Positions 27,153-34,935 of a stretch of 64,000 bases of DNA are shown piece by piece. How positions within the stretch are numbered: the first letter of the stretch is position 1; every line of letters begins with the position of its first letter. The position numbers and the translations under genes were made by a program. A model generated the notes under the pieces. It saw nothing but the letters and a program-made list of their open reading frames with translations, ran no database searches and was not told the DNA's origin. Origin of the DNA: Acidovorax facilis (GTDB taxonomy: Bacteria > Pseudomonadota > Gammaproteobacteria > Burkholderiales > Burkholderiaceae_C); contig NZ_JAMXAX010000015.1 in NCBI RefSeq assembly GCF_023913775.1, forward strand, positions 1 through 64,000, written 5' to 3'.

Positions 27153-27880
27153 GCCGATGCTCCCCGGAAGTCACCCACGTTCACGCGGCGCGTGGCCACT
27201 GCCGCACCCACCTGCGCATCGTGAAAGATGCCCACCAGGGCGGCGCCGCGCGCCACGGCCTCGCGGATCATGGCAATCACGGTCTCGGTGTTGGCCGCGT
27301 CGAGCGATGCGGTGGGCTCGTCCAGCAGCAACAGCGGCTTGGGCTTGATCATGTTGCGGGCGATGTTGATGCGCTGCTGCTCTCCTCCGGAGAACGTGGC
27401 GGGTGGCAGATGCCACAGCCGCTCCGGGATGCGCAGACGGGTCAGCCACTGGCGGGCGGCCTCACGCGCTGCCTCGATGCCCGCAGGGTCGTCGCCCGCG
27501 TCTTCGGCCAGCGGCTCGGCCACCACATCCAGCGCCGACACGCGCGGGATGACCCGAAGGAACTGGCTCACATAACCCACGGTGTCGCGCCGCAGCTGCA
27601 CCAGCGCACGCGATGTGGCCTGCGTCACGTCCACCACGGCGCCGTCGGCCGAGCGCACGGTGATGCTGCCCGCGTTGGCGCGGTAGTTGGCGTAGATCAT
27701 CTTGAGCAGCGTGCTCTTGCCCATGCCCGAGGGGCCGTCGAGCACCACACATTCACCGGGCCGTACATCCAGGTTCACCTGGGCCAGCACGGGCAGTTCG
27801 ATGCCGTTCTGGTGGTGCAGGGTAAAGCGCTTGGCCACCCCTTGCATCTGGAGAATGGGCGCAATGGAAGGCTGGTTCAT
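27149..27880 (-). CDS. phnL: C-P lyase complex ABC-type protein PhnL
   Basis: 243 aa. Start MNQPSIAPILQMQGVAKRF at 27880; Walker A GPSGMGKS near 50, FSGGEQQRINIARNMIKPK near 155 and LLLDEPTASLD near 180. PhnL belongs to the C-P lyase machinery rather than to transport and is needed with PhnG, H and I for attachment of the phosphonate to ribose of ATP. Coupled by 4-base ATGA overlaps to phnK upstream and phnM downstream. Confidence 0.92.
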   Translation of the reverse strand: MNQPSIAPILQMQGVAKRFTLHHQNGIELPVLAQVNLDVRPGECVVLDGPSGMGKSTLLKMIYANYRANAGSITVRSADGAVVDVTQATSRALVQLRRDTVGYVSQFLRVIPRVSALDVVAEPLAEDAGDDPAGIEAAREAARQWLTRLRIPERLWHLPPATFSGGEQQRINIARNMIKPKPLLLLDEPTASLDAANTETVIAMIREAVARGAALVGIFHDAQVGAAVATRRVNVGDFRGASA

Positions 27881-28665
27881 GGCTGCAGTACCGAAGAAAC
27901 GAGGAGCTGGGTGTAGGGGTGTTGCGGGTCGTCGAGCACCTGGTCGGTCAGGCCCGCTTCGACCACGCGGCCGCGCTGCATGACCACCATGCGGTGCGCC
28001 AGCAAGCGCGCCACGGCCAGGTCGTGCGTGACGACAATGGCCGCCAACTGCATTTGCCGCGTGAGCTGCCGCAGCAGGTCCAGCAGGCGCGCCTGCACCG
28101 ATACATCGAGGCCCGAGGTGGGTTCGTCCATGAACACCAGGCGGGGCTGGGTGACGAGGTTGCGCGCAATCTGCAGGCGCTGACGCATGCCGCCCGAAAA
28201 CGTGCGCGGTGCATCGTCGATGCGCGCCGCGTCGATCTCCACACGCTGCAGCCATTCCGTGGCCGTGGCGCGCAGGCGGCCGTAGTGGCGCTCGCCCAGC
28301 CCCATCAGGCGCTCGCCCACGTTGGCACCGGCCGACACATCCATGCGCAGGCCGTCCGCCGCGTTCTGGTGCACAAAGCCCCAGTCGGTACGGGCCAGCA
28401 GGCGCTGCTGCGCTTCGGTCATGGCATAGATGTCCTGCAGCTCGCCGCTGCGCTGGCGGAACTGCACCGTGCCTTCGTCCGGGGCGCTGCGTGCTGCAAT
28501 GGCGTTGAGCAGCGTGGACTTGCCGGAGCCCGACTCGCCCACCACGGCCAGCACCTCGCCAGGCCACAGGTCAAAGGACGCGCCTTGCAGCGCCACACGG
28601 TCGCCATAGCGCTTGCTGACGTTGCGCACGCTCAGCAGCGGCGCAGAAGGTTCGGGGTGATTCAT
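27877..28665 (-). CDS. phnK: C-P lyase complex ABC-type protein PhnK
   Basis: 262 aa. Walker A GESGSGKS near 42, the signature FSGGMRQRLQIARNL near 153 and Walker B LVFMDEPTSGLD near 173 are intact. In E. coli PhnK docks on PhnJ of the PhnGHIJ core and couples ATP hydrolysis to the lyase reaction. Overlaps the GNAT gene upstream and phnL downstream by 4 bases each. Confidence 0.92.
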   Translation of the reverse strand: MNHPEPSAPLLSVRNVSKRYGDRVALQGASFDLWPGEVLAVVGESGSGKSTLLNAIAARSAPDEGTVQFRQRSGELQDIYAMTEAQQRLLARTDWGFVHQNAADGLRMDVSAGANVGERLMGLGERHYGRLRATATEWLQRVEIDAARIDDAPRTFSGGMRQRLQIARNLVTQPRLVFMDEPTSGLDVSVQARLLDLLRQLTRQMQLAAIVVTHDLAVARLLAHRMVVMQRGRVVEAGLTDQVLDDPQHPYTQLLVSSVLQP

Positions 28666-29123
28666 GTGAGGGTCTCGACAACAAAGCTCAGGCCATGCTG
28701 CGCAAAGCCCAGGGATTCATAGAAGGCATGCGCGCCCTTGCGGCGGGCGTTGGACGAGAGCGCGAGCTTGTAGCAGCCCGCGTCGCGCGCCTGCTGCATG
28801 GCGTGGGCCATCATCTGGCGGCCAATGCCTCGTCCCTGCTGGTCCTGTGCCACCACCACGTCTTCCACGATGGCCGAGGGCGTGCCCCGGTGCGCCAGGT
28901 TGTGCATGACGAGCAGCGCATAGGTGCCCACCACGGCGCCGTGCTGCGCGGGGTCGCAGGCCACCCACAGGCGATAGCTGGGGTAGCGGGCGAACTGGGT
29001 CCACACGGCCTGCGCTTCTTCCAGGGTCAGCACGTCGGCCGGACTGTTTTCAATGGCGGCATAAAGCGCCAGCACGCTCTCCAGGTCGGCCTGCCGGGCT
29101 TCGCGGATGTGCACAGTGCTCAT
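28662..29123 (-). CDS. GNAT-family acetyltransferase embedded in the C-P lyase operon (PhnO-like role)
   Basis: 153 aa from the ATG at 29123 (MSTVHIREARQADLESVLAL). The acetyl-CoA-binding loop QDQQGRGIGRQMMAHAM near residue 95 and the C-terminal KGAHAFYESLGF are typical GNAT. It sits between phnJ and phnK with ATGA overlaps on both sides, so it is translated with the lyase core. E. coli phnO, an aminoalkylphosphonate N-acetyltransferase that prepares or detoxifies substrates, has a different position, so orthology is not certain; a similar role is inferred. Confidence 0.78.
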   Translation of the reverse strand: MSTVHIREARQADLESVLALYAAIENSPADVLTLEEAQAVWTQFARYPSYRLWVACDPAQHGAVVGTYALLVMHNLAHRGTPSAIVEDVVVAQDQQGRGIGRQMMAHAMQQARDAGCYKLALSSNARRKGAHAFYESLGFAQHGLSFVVETLT

Positions 29124-30040
29124 GCGGCGCCGCCTTCCACCTGCGCAGTTTCGGCCTGCCGCGCCTGGCGCTCCTGGCAGTAATCCGAGTCCGAACACAC
29201 ATGCATGCGCCCGCCCTGGTCGTCGGTGATGACCTCGTCCAGAAAGCTGTCGGTGGCGCCACACAGCGCGCAAGCAGCATCCCAGCGCTGCACCTCGAAC
29301 GGGTGGTCCTCAAAACCCAGGCTCTCCACCGGCGTATAGGGCGGCACGGCATAGATGCGCTTTTCGCGGCCCGCGCCAAACAGCTGCAGCGCGGGGTTCA
29401 TGTGCATCTTGGGGTTGTCGAACTTGGGGATGGGCGACGGCGCCATCACATAGCGGCCGTTGACCAGCACGGGGTAGTCGTAGGTGGTGGCAATGTGGCC
29501 GTAGCGCGCGATGTCTTCGTAGAGCTTGACGTGCATGAGCCCGTACTCGGCCAGGCCATGCAGAGTGCGCGTTTCGGTCTCCCGCGGCTCCAGGCGCTGC
29601 ATGGGCTCGGGCACTGGCACTTGGTAGACGATGACCTGGCCTTCGGCCAGCGGTGTCTCGGGGATGCGGTGGCGCGTCTGGATCAGCGTGGCCTCGCGCG
29701 TGCGGGTGGTGGTCGCCACGGCCGTGGTGCGCTCGAAGAAGCGGCGGATGTTGACCGCGTTGACCGTGTCGTCCGATCCCTGGTCGATGACCTTGAGGCA
29801 GTCCTGCGGGCCGATGATGGAAGCGGTGACCTGGATGCCGCCCGTGCCCCAGCCATAGGGCAGCGGCATTTCGCGGGAGCCAAACGGCACCTGGTAGCCG
29901 GGGATGGCCACGGCCTTGAGGATGGCGCGGCGGATCATGCGCTTGGTGCGCTCGTCCAGGTAGGCAAAGTTGAAGTGGCCGTCCACCGGTGCGGCGTCGG
30001 CGGGCAAGCCCATCACGGCGGGTTCCATGGGCGCGTTCAT
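29120..30040 (-). CDS. phnJ: Alpha-D-ribose 1-methylphosphonate 5-phosphate C-P lyase PhnJ
   Basis: 306 aa radical SAM enzyme that breaks the carbon-phosphorus bond, giving alkane and ribose 1,2-cyclic phosphate 5-phosphate. The four conserved cysteines are C257, C260, C282 and C288, in the same spacing (3, 22, 6) as E. coli C241/244/266/272, with the last acting as thiyl-radical site. The GTGGIQVTASIIGPQDCLKV region is conserved. The extra length is an N-terminal extension of about 15 residues. Overlaps phnI and the GNAT gene by ATGA. Confidence 0.95.
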   Translation of the reverse strand: MNAPMEPAVMGLPADAAPVDGHFNFAYLDERTKRMIRRAILKAVAIPGYQVPFGSREMPLPYGWGTGGIQVTASIIGPQDCLKVIDQGSDDTVNAVNIRRFFERTTAVATTTRTREATLIQTRHRIPETPLAEGQVIVYQVPVPEPMQRLEPRETETRTLHGLAEYGLMHVKLYEDIARYGHIATTYDYPVLVNGRYVMAPSPIPKFDNPKMHMNPALQLFGAGREKRIYAVPPYTPVESLGFEDHPFEVQRWDAACALCGATDSFLDEVITDDQGGRMHVCSDSDYCQERQARQAETAQVEGGAA

Positions 30041-31140
30041 GCGGCATCCTTCTCGGCGGGGGGGGTGGGGTGGGCGGCAGCGGCGCGCATCTTGCGCACC
30101 AGCTCCAACTCGGACTGAAAGTCCACGTAGTGCGGCAACTTCAGGTGCTGCACGAAGCCAGACGCCTCCAGGCTGTCGCTGTGGCCCAGCACAAACTCCT
30201 GCATCTGCGCGGGCGACTCCACCGGTTCACCCAGCTCATCGGCACGCAGGGCTCGGTCCACCAGGCTCATCGCCATGGCCTTGCGCTCGCTGTGGCCAAA
30301 CGCCAGGCCGTAGCCGCGCGTGAACTGCGGGGGTTGGCTCTTGCTGCCTGCAAACTGGTTCACCATCTCGCACTCGGTGATTTCGATGTCGCCGATGTCG
30401 ATGGCAAAGCCCAGTTCTTCGGGCACGATCTCCACCGCCACTGTGCCCAGGCGCACCTCACCCACAAACGGGTGCGAGTGCGAGTAGCCGCGCTGCGTGG
30501 AATACGCCATGGCGAGCAGGAAGCCCTCGTCGCCACGTGCCAGGTTTTGCAGGCGTGTAGCGCGGTTGGCGGGGAAGCGCAGTGGCTCGCGGGTCAAGTC
30601 CGTGGGCGCAGGGTCGCCAGGGGGCACGGGGCGGGTCTCGATCAAGCCTTCCTGGTTGAGCAGGTCCACTACGCGCGGCGTGGGGCCGGGTGGCACCGCA
30701 GCTGCCGCAGCGGCAAGTGGCGTCACCGTGCCTTCGGCCAGCAGCTTGAAGTCGAGCAGGCGCTGCGTGTAGTCGTAGGTGGTGCCTAGCACCTGGCCGC
30801 CGGGCAGATCCTTGAAGGTGGCGGAGATGCGCCGGTCCAGTGCCATGCGGCTGGTGTCCAGCGGGCAGGTGGTGCCCAGGCGCGGCAGCGTGGCACGGTA
30901 GGCGCGCAGCAAAAAGATGGCTTCCACCAGGTCGCCCGCCGCCTGCTTAATGGCAAGGGCCGCAAGCTCGGGGTCGTACACCGATCCCTCGGTCATGACG
31001 CGGTCCACCGCCAGCTTGAGCTGCTGGCGGATCTGCGCTACCGAGAGTTCAGGCTGCGAGACATCGCCCCGGCGCTGGCGGGCCAACAACTGGTAGCTGT
31101 TGAGAATGGCGGCTTCTCCGCCTTTGACGGCTACGTACAT
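30037..31140 (-). CDS. phnI: C-P lyase core subunit PhnI (nucleosidase)
   Basis: 367 aa. The start MYVAVKGGEAAILNSYQLLA at 31140 is the conserved PhnI N-terminus and has AGGAGG eight bases upstream, so the longer open frame to 31269 is not used. PhnI acts with PhnG, PhnH and PhnL to exchange adenine of ATP for phosphonate at ribose C1. GYSHSHPFVGEVRLG near 245 and NQFAGSKSQPPQFTRGYGLAFGH near 295 are conserved. Two bases separate it from phnH; it overlaps phnJ by 4. Confidence 0.94.
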   Translation of the reverse strand: MYVAVKGGEAAILNSYQLLARQRRGDVSQPELSVAQIRQQLKLAVDRVMTEGSVYDPELAALAIKQAAGDLVEAIFLLRAYRATLPRLGTTCPLDTSRMALDRRISATFKDLPGGQVLGTTYDYTQRLLDFKLLAEGTVTPLAAAAAAVPPGPTPRVVDLLNQEGLIETRPVPPGDPAPTDLTREPLRFPANRATRLQNLARGDEGFLLAMAYSTQRGYSHSHPFVGEVRLGTVAVEIVPEELGFAIDIGDIEITECEMVNQFAGSKSQPPQFTRGYGLAFGHSERKAMAMSLVDRALRADELGEPVESPAQMQEFVLGHSDSLEASGFVQHLKLPHYVDFQSELELVRKMRAAAAHPTPPAEKDAA

Positions 31141-31142
31141 GC

Positions 31143-31784
31143 TCAGGCCTCCTGAAGGGCAGTGGCACCGCGCGTTGCCCGCGTGGTGCGTGGCAGACCC
31201 ACGATGTGGTCCGCAGTGGCCAGCAGCAGATCCACACCGCATGGAAACACCCCATGGTTGGCCGCCCACTGGGCCTCGAATTCGTCAGGCAGGCCATCCA
31301 CCTGCAAGGCCGCCACCTCCTGGATGCCGGGGCCGCGCAAGTGCCATGCATCACTCGCGTCCGCCGTGGTGGCGGCGGCACGCGATACATCGACCACGCA
31401 AGTCGCCGATTGATCGGGGTAGATGTCGGTTCCCTGGGCCAAGCTGCCCAGCGCGGGCAGTGCGTCGCCCTGCGCCACCCACACAAAACGGGCTTGAGCA
31501 GCGTCGACCACCACAGTGCAGCCCGTGTGAAAGCGCAACCAGGCACCGGCATCACTGGCTGCCAGCCTGGGCGAGAGCCACAGCGTGCAGTCACTGTCTA
31601 GCAGTGCCAGCAGCACGGCAGCCGATGCGGCATGCCCCACAGACGGAGCCTGCGCGTCATGTTCTACCGCCACCGTGCGGCCGGGGTGCGATAGCGCCTG
31701 CAGCACGGCGCGGAACACCGCCTGGCTGCCAAAGGCTTCGTTCGAGAATCCGGCACCCAGCGATGCCAAGGGGGTCGTGCTCAT
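31143..31784 (-). CDS. phnH: C-P lyase core subunit PhnH
   Basis: 213 aa subunit of the PhnGHIJ complex. GFSNEAFGSQAVFRAVLQALSHPGR at residues 12-36 is the family signature, and HLRGPGIQ near 147 and NHGVFPCGVDLLLA near 175 are conserved. It has no known catalytic residue set of its own. Overlaps phnG by ATGA. Confidence 0.93.
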   Translation of the reverse strand: MSTTPLASLGAGFSNEAFGSQAVFRAVLQALSHPGRTVAVEHDAQAPSVGHAASAAVLLALLDSDCTLWLSPRLAASDAGAWLRFHTGCTVVVDAAQARFVWVAQGDALPALGSLAQGTDIYPDQSATCVVDVSRAAATTADASDAWHLRGPGIQEVAALQVDGLPDEFEAQWAANHGVFPCGVDLLLATADHIVGLPRTTRATRGATALQEA

Positions 31785-32293
31785 TCGGTGTCCTCGTCGT
31801 TGTCGGAGCCGCTCTCGCGCGCCACGGTGAAAAAGTCCACCTTGGTGCTGGCGGCCCGCGCCTGGCGCTCGGCCTGCGTATTGCGCAGGTGGTTGCGGAT
31901 GGGTTCGAGCAGTTGTGCGTCCAGCACCGGTTGCTGAACAGGGTCTTGCAGCAGCGCATCGGCCAAGGCCGCCAGCTGCACCTGGCGGTGCGAACGGCCC
32001 AGCACGTAGGCCACGCCCACGGTGGCCTCAGAAGCGTCCGATGCGTCGGCCACGCGCAGCGCGCAGCGGGTGACGGTGACCTCACCCAGGTTGAAGCGCT
32101 CGCCCGTGCCACCGGCGCGGCCCTGCACCATCATCAGCCCGGTCTCTGGTGCACGCAGCCAGCGCGCGGGGCGCGTGGCGTGCTCGTGCAACGCAGATTC
32201 GAGCAGCCCCAGCGGCGCCCGGGCCAGCAGCGCCATCCACTGCGCGCGGCCCAGGGGGCGGCCCGGCCCCGGGTTGTCAAAGGCTTGAAACAT
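31781..32293 (-). CDS. phnG: C-P lyase core subunit PhnG
   Basis: 170 aa first gene of the C-P lyase operon. RAQWMALLARAPLGLLE near 16-32, PETGLMMVQGRAGGTGERFNLGEVTVTRC near 49-77 and AYVLGRSHRQVQLAALADAL near 95-114 are PhnG motifs. The start at 32293 lies 20 bases from the PhnF operator at 32313-32324. The acidic C-terminus (SGSDNDEDTE) is longer than usual. Confidence 0.93.
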   Translation of the reverse strand: MFQAFDNPGPGRPLGRAQWMALLARAPLGLLESALHEHATRPARWLRAPETGLMMVQGRAGGTGERFNLGEVTVTRCALRVADASDASEATVGVAYVLGRSHRQVQLAALADALLQDPVQQPVLDAQLLEPIRNHLRNTQAERQARAASTKVDFFTVARESGSDNDEDTE

Positions 32294-32312
32294 GGAAGTG
32301 GTACCCTGAAAG

Positions 32313-32324
32313 TTGTATAGACAA
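32313..32324. promoter_or_regulatory. PhnF-type GntR/HutC operator between phnG and phnF
   Basis: TTGTATAGACAA has the TTGT/ACAA arms and TATA-like core expected of HutC-subfamily operators. It lies in the 75-base divergent region; read on the minus strand it contains TATACA, which could be the -10 of the phnG promoter, so binding would block transcription. Confidence 0.75.
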
Positions 32325-32368
32325 ATTGAACAACTGGCGCCAGCTTAAAGAGCGCGCATGTAGGTTTC

Positions 32369-33151
32369 ATGACAGCCAGCACCACCTCTCTCACGACCCC
32401 GCTACAGGTCCCGCAAGCACCACCACTGCGCCCTGCGCGCGACAGCTTCTGGACGCGCATAGCCGCCGAGCTGGCCGAGGCCATCGGCAGCGGCGTTTAT
32501 CCGCCGGGCCAGCGACTGCCCTCGGAACACGCGCTGGCCGAGCAGTTCGGCGTGAACCGCCACACCATCCGCCGTTCGCTCGCCAGCCTGTGCAGCCAGG
32601 GGCTGGTGCGCATCACGCAGGGCAGCGGCACCTATGTTGAAGACTTTGCGGTGGATCTGGTGCTGGGCAAGCGCACGCGCCACCAGCAGGGCTTGGCACA
32701 GGCCGGTCTGCGCGGCAGCCTGTTGGTGCTGCAGGCCCAGACCACGCGCGCCACGGCGGCGCTGGCGAAGGCGCTGCAAGTGCCCGCGCGCAGCCCGCTG
32801 CTGGCGCTGCGCGTGCGGGGCGACGCCGAGGGCCAGCCCCTGCACATCAGCGAGCGCTACTTTCCCCTGCCCCGCTTCGAAAACCTCGCGGCTGTGGTGC
32901 GCGAAACGGGCTCCATCACCGCAGGCTTCACCGCCCACGGGGTGGCCGACTACACGCGCCGCGAAAGCCGCATCACCGCCGAGCTGCCGAGCGCCGAAGT
33001 GGCCGCCCAGTTGCGCCAGCCCACCTCACGCCCCGTGCTGCAGGTAGAGAGCCTGAACGTGGACCTGGCAGGCACGCCCATCGAATGGGCGCGCGCCTGG
33101 TTTGCGGGCGACCGCGTGAAACTGACCATTGACCACGATGAACACGCCTGA
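32369..33151 (+). CDS. phnF: Phosphonate operon GntR-family regulator PhnF
   Basis: 260 aa. The GntR winged helix spans about residues 28-90 (LAEAIGSGVYPPGQRLPSEHALAEQFGVNRHTIRR, then GSGTYVEDF), followed by a UTRA effector-binding domain (YFPLPRFENLAAVVRETGS). Divergent from the C-P lyase operon and likely to repress it until phosphonate or a derived sugar phosphate binds. It heads a plus-strand unit with DUF1045, phnN, arsC and an MFS gene. Overlaps the DUF1045 gene by 14 bases. Confidence 0.92.
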   Translation: MTASTTSLTTPLQVPQAPPLRPARDSFWTRIAAELAEAIGSGVYPPGQRLPSEHALAEQFGVNRHTIRRSLASLCSQGLVRITQGSGTYVEDFAVDLVLGKRTRHQQGLAQAGLRGSLLVLQAQTTRATAALAKALQVPARSPLLALRVRGDAEGQPLHISERYFPLPRFENLAAVVRETGSITAGFTAHGVADYTRRESRITAELPSAEVAAQLRQPTSRPVLQVESLNVDLAGTPIEWARAWFAGDRVKLTIDHDEHA

Positions 33152-33866
33152 AATGCCACCCACCCACCACCGCTATGCGGTCTATTTCGCACCCAACCCG
33201 GGCAGCCTGGGCTGGCTCGCCGGCAGCCACTGGCTGGGGCGCTGCGCCGCGCTGCTGCAGCCGCTGCAGCAGCTCGCCATCGACGGCGTGGCGGCGGACA
33301 ACCTGCACCGCCTGACCGCAGCACCCCGCCGCTACGGCTGGCACGCCACGCTCAAGGCGCCGTTTGCGCTGGCGCCCGGCACCGACTGGATCACGCTGCA
33401 CCAGGCCGTGCAGTCCGTGGCGCGCGGTCTGCAACCCTTTGTGCTGCCGCCCCTGCAGGTGCAGCGCATCGACGACTTTCTGGCGCTGGTGCCCCCGGCG
33501 TTGCACCCCGCCAATGCGCAGATCCAGGAGACCGCCGCCACCTGCGTGACGGCGCTGCAGCCTTTGGCCGCACCCTTGTCCGACGCCGACCTCGCCCGGC
33601 GCCGCTCGGCGGGGCTCACTGCCCGGCAGGATGCGCTGCTGCAGCAATGGGGCTACCCGTTTGTGTTGGACGAGTTCCGCTTTCACCTGTCGCTCACCGG
33701 CAGCTTGGCGCAGGTGGACCCGCCAACACAGGCCTTGGTGTTCGAGGCCGCGCAGGAGTTCTTCTCGGACCTGCCCATCCTGAAGTTCAACAGCCTGGCC
33801 TTGTTCGCAGAGCCCACACCCGGCGCCGACTTTGTGCTGCTGGATCACCTGGAGATGGGCGCATGA
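33138..33866 (+). CDS. DUF1045 / 2H-type phosphoesterase of phosphonate operons
   Basis: 242 aa protein of the family repeatedly found in phn clusters. Two H-x-T/S-x motifs are visible, HATLK at 69-73 and HLSLT at 183-187, as in 2H cyclic phosphodiesterases such as RNA ligase-like 2',3'-CPDases. The ATG at 33138 is chosen over the TTG at 33129. The cluster has no phnP, the enzyme that opens ribose 1,2-cyclic phosphate 5-phosphate; this protein could substitute, which is inference. ATGA overlap with phnN downstream. Confidence 0.82.
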   Translation: MNTPEMPPTHHRYAVYFAPNPGSLGWLAGSHWLGRCAALLQPLQQLAIDGVAADNLHRLTAAPRRYGWHATLKAPFALAPGTDWITLHQAVQSVARGLQPFVLPPLQVQRIDDFLALVPPALHPANAQIQETAATCVTALQPLAAPLSDADLARRRSAGLTARQDALLQQWGYPFVLDEFRFHLSLTGSLAQVDPPTQALVFEAAQEFFSDLPILKFNSLALFAEPTPGADFVLLDHLEMGA

Positions 33867-34477
33867 CCGCGGGCCGGCTGGTCTACTGCATGGGCCCCTC
33901 GGGCGCGGGCAAGGACAGCCTGCTGGACTGGCTGCGCGCCCACCTGCCCCAGCCCTGCCCCGTGCACTGGGCGCAGCGCACCATCAGCCGTGCCGCGACG
34001 TCTGCCGGCGAAGTGCATGAAAGCGTTTCGCCCCAAACGTTTGTTGCGCTGTGCAGCGACCACGCATTTGCCCTGCACTGGCAGGCCAACGGCCTGGGCT
34101 ACGGCGTGCGGCATGCGCAACTGGCGCCGCTGGCGCAGGGCCACTGGGTGCTGCTCAATGGCTCGCGCGCCTACCTGCCCGAGGCCCTGGCACGCTTCCC
34201 GGACCTGGTGGCTGTCCACATCACTGCCAGCCCGCAGGTGCTGCGCGAACGTCTGCTGGCGCGGGGCCGCGAGACGCGCGAAGAGGTGGAGGCCCGCGTG
34301 CAGCGCGCGCTGGCGTACAGCCCGCCGCCGGGCGCGGCCAGCCTGGAGGTGCACAACGACGGAGCGCTGGGCGATGCGGGCCTGCGGCTGCTGATTGCTT
34401 TGGAAAATTTACCGGGTTGGCCCCAGCGCAGTGGCAAACTTTCGCCCATTGTTTCCGTACTTTCCAGCACGCCATGA
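33863..34477 (+). CDS. phnN: Ribose 1,5-bisphosphokinase PhnN
   Basis: 204 aa kinase that phosphorylates ribose 1,5-bisphosphate to PRPP, returning the sugar of the C-P lyase pathway to metabolism. P-loop GPSGAGKDS at 11-19, RTISRAATSAGEVHESV near 39-55 (guanylate-kinase-like substrate region) and LLARGRETREEVEARVQRA near 130 are seen. The C-terminal tail (LENLPGWPQRSGKLSPIVS) is unusual and longer than in E. coli PhnN. It overlaps both neighbours by ATGA. Confidence 0.9.
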   Translation: MTAGRLVYCMGPSGAGKDSLLDWLRAHLPQPCPVHWAQRTISRAATSAGEVHESVSPQTFVALCSDHAFALHWQANGLGYGVRHAQLAPLAQGHWVLLNGSRAYLPEALARFPDLVAVHITASPQVLRERLLARGRETREEVEARVQRALAYSPPPGAASLEVHNDGALGDAGLRLLIALENLPGWPQRSGKLSPIVSVLSSTP

Positions 34478-34896
34478 CCACCATCACGATCTATCACAAC
34501 CCCAAGTGCGGCACGTCCCGCAACACCCTCGCCATGATCCGCAACAGCGGCTTGGAGCCCGAGGTCATCGAATACCTGAAAGCCCCGCCCGACCGTGCCA
34601 CGCTGGTGGCGCTGATTGCCGCCACGGGCGAGCCGGTGATCAACGCCGTGCGCACCAAGGAGGCGATCTTCTCCGAGCTGCAGCTGGACGCGCCGGGCGT
34701 CACCGACGCGCAGCTCATCGACGCGATGCTGCAGCACCCCATCCTCATCAACCGCCCCATCGTGGTCACGCCCCTGGGCACGCGGCTGTGCCGCCCGTCC
34801 GAGCAAGTGCTGGACATCCTGCCCGCGCCGCAGCGAGGCGCCTTCACCAAGGAGGATGGCGAGGTCGTCATCAACGCGCAGGGCCAGCGTGTCTGA
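34474..34896 (+). CDS. arsC: Glutaredoxin-coupled arsenate reductase ArsC
   Basis: 140 aa. The catalytic C12 in IYHNPKCGTSRN and arginines R60, R94 and R104/R107 match the positions in E. coli plasmid ArsC (C12, R60, R94, R107), so the enzyme looks active in reducing arsenate to arsenite with glutathione/glutaredoxin. The ATG overlaps the phnN stop, tying its translation to the phosphonate unit. No arsR, arsB or ACR3 is adjacent; the MFS gene 39 bases downstream may act as exporter. Confidence 0.93.
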   Translation: MTTITIYHNPKCGTSRNTLAMIRNSGLEPEVIEYLKAPPDRATLVALIAATGEPVINAVRTKEAIFSELQLDAPGVTDAQLIDAMLQHPILINRPIVVTPLGTRLCRPSEQVLDILPAPQRGAFTKEDGEVVINAQGQRV

Positions 34897-34935
34897 TGCC
34901 ACCTCGCTCGCCCCTGCCATAGCCCACCGCGCGGC

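Noticed and set aside
27149-28567. A 472-codon open frame that would fuse extra sequence to the front of PhnL
   Set aside because: The first 230 codons are an off-frame reading of phnK; PhnL starts at 27880 with the conserved N-terminus and an ATGA overlap.
30037-31269. Longer PhnI starting at 31269
   Set aside because: The extra 43 residues overlap phnH antisense-free but unrelated sequence, while AGGAGG directly precedes the ATG at 31140 and MYVAVKGGEAA is the family start.
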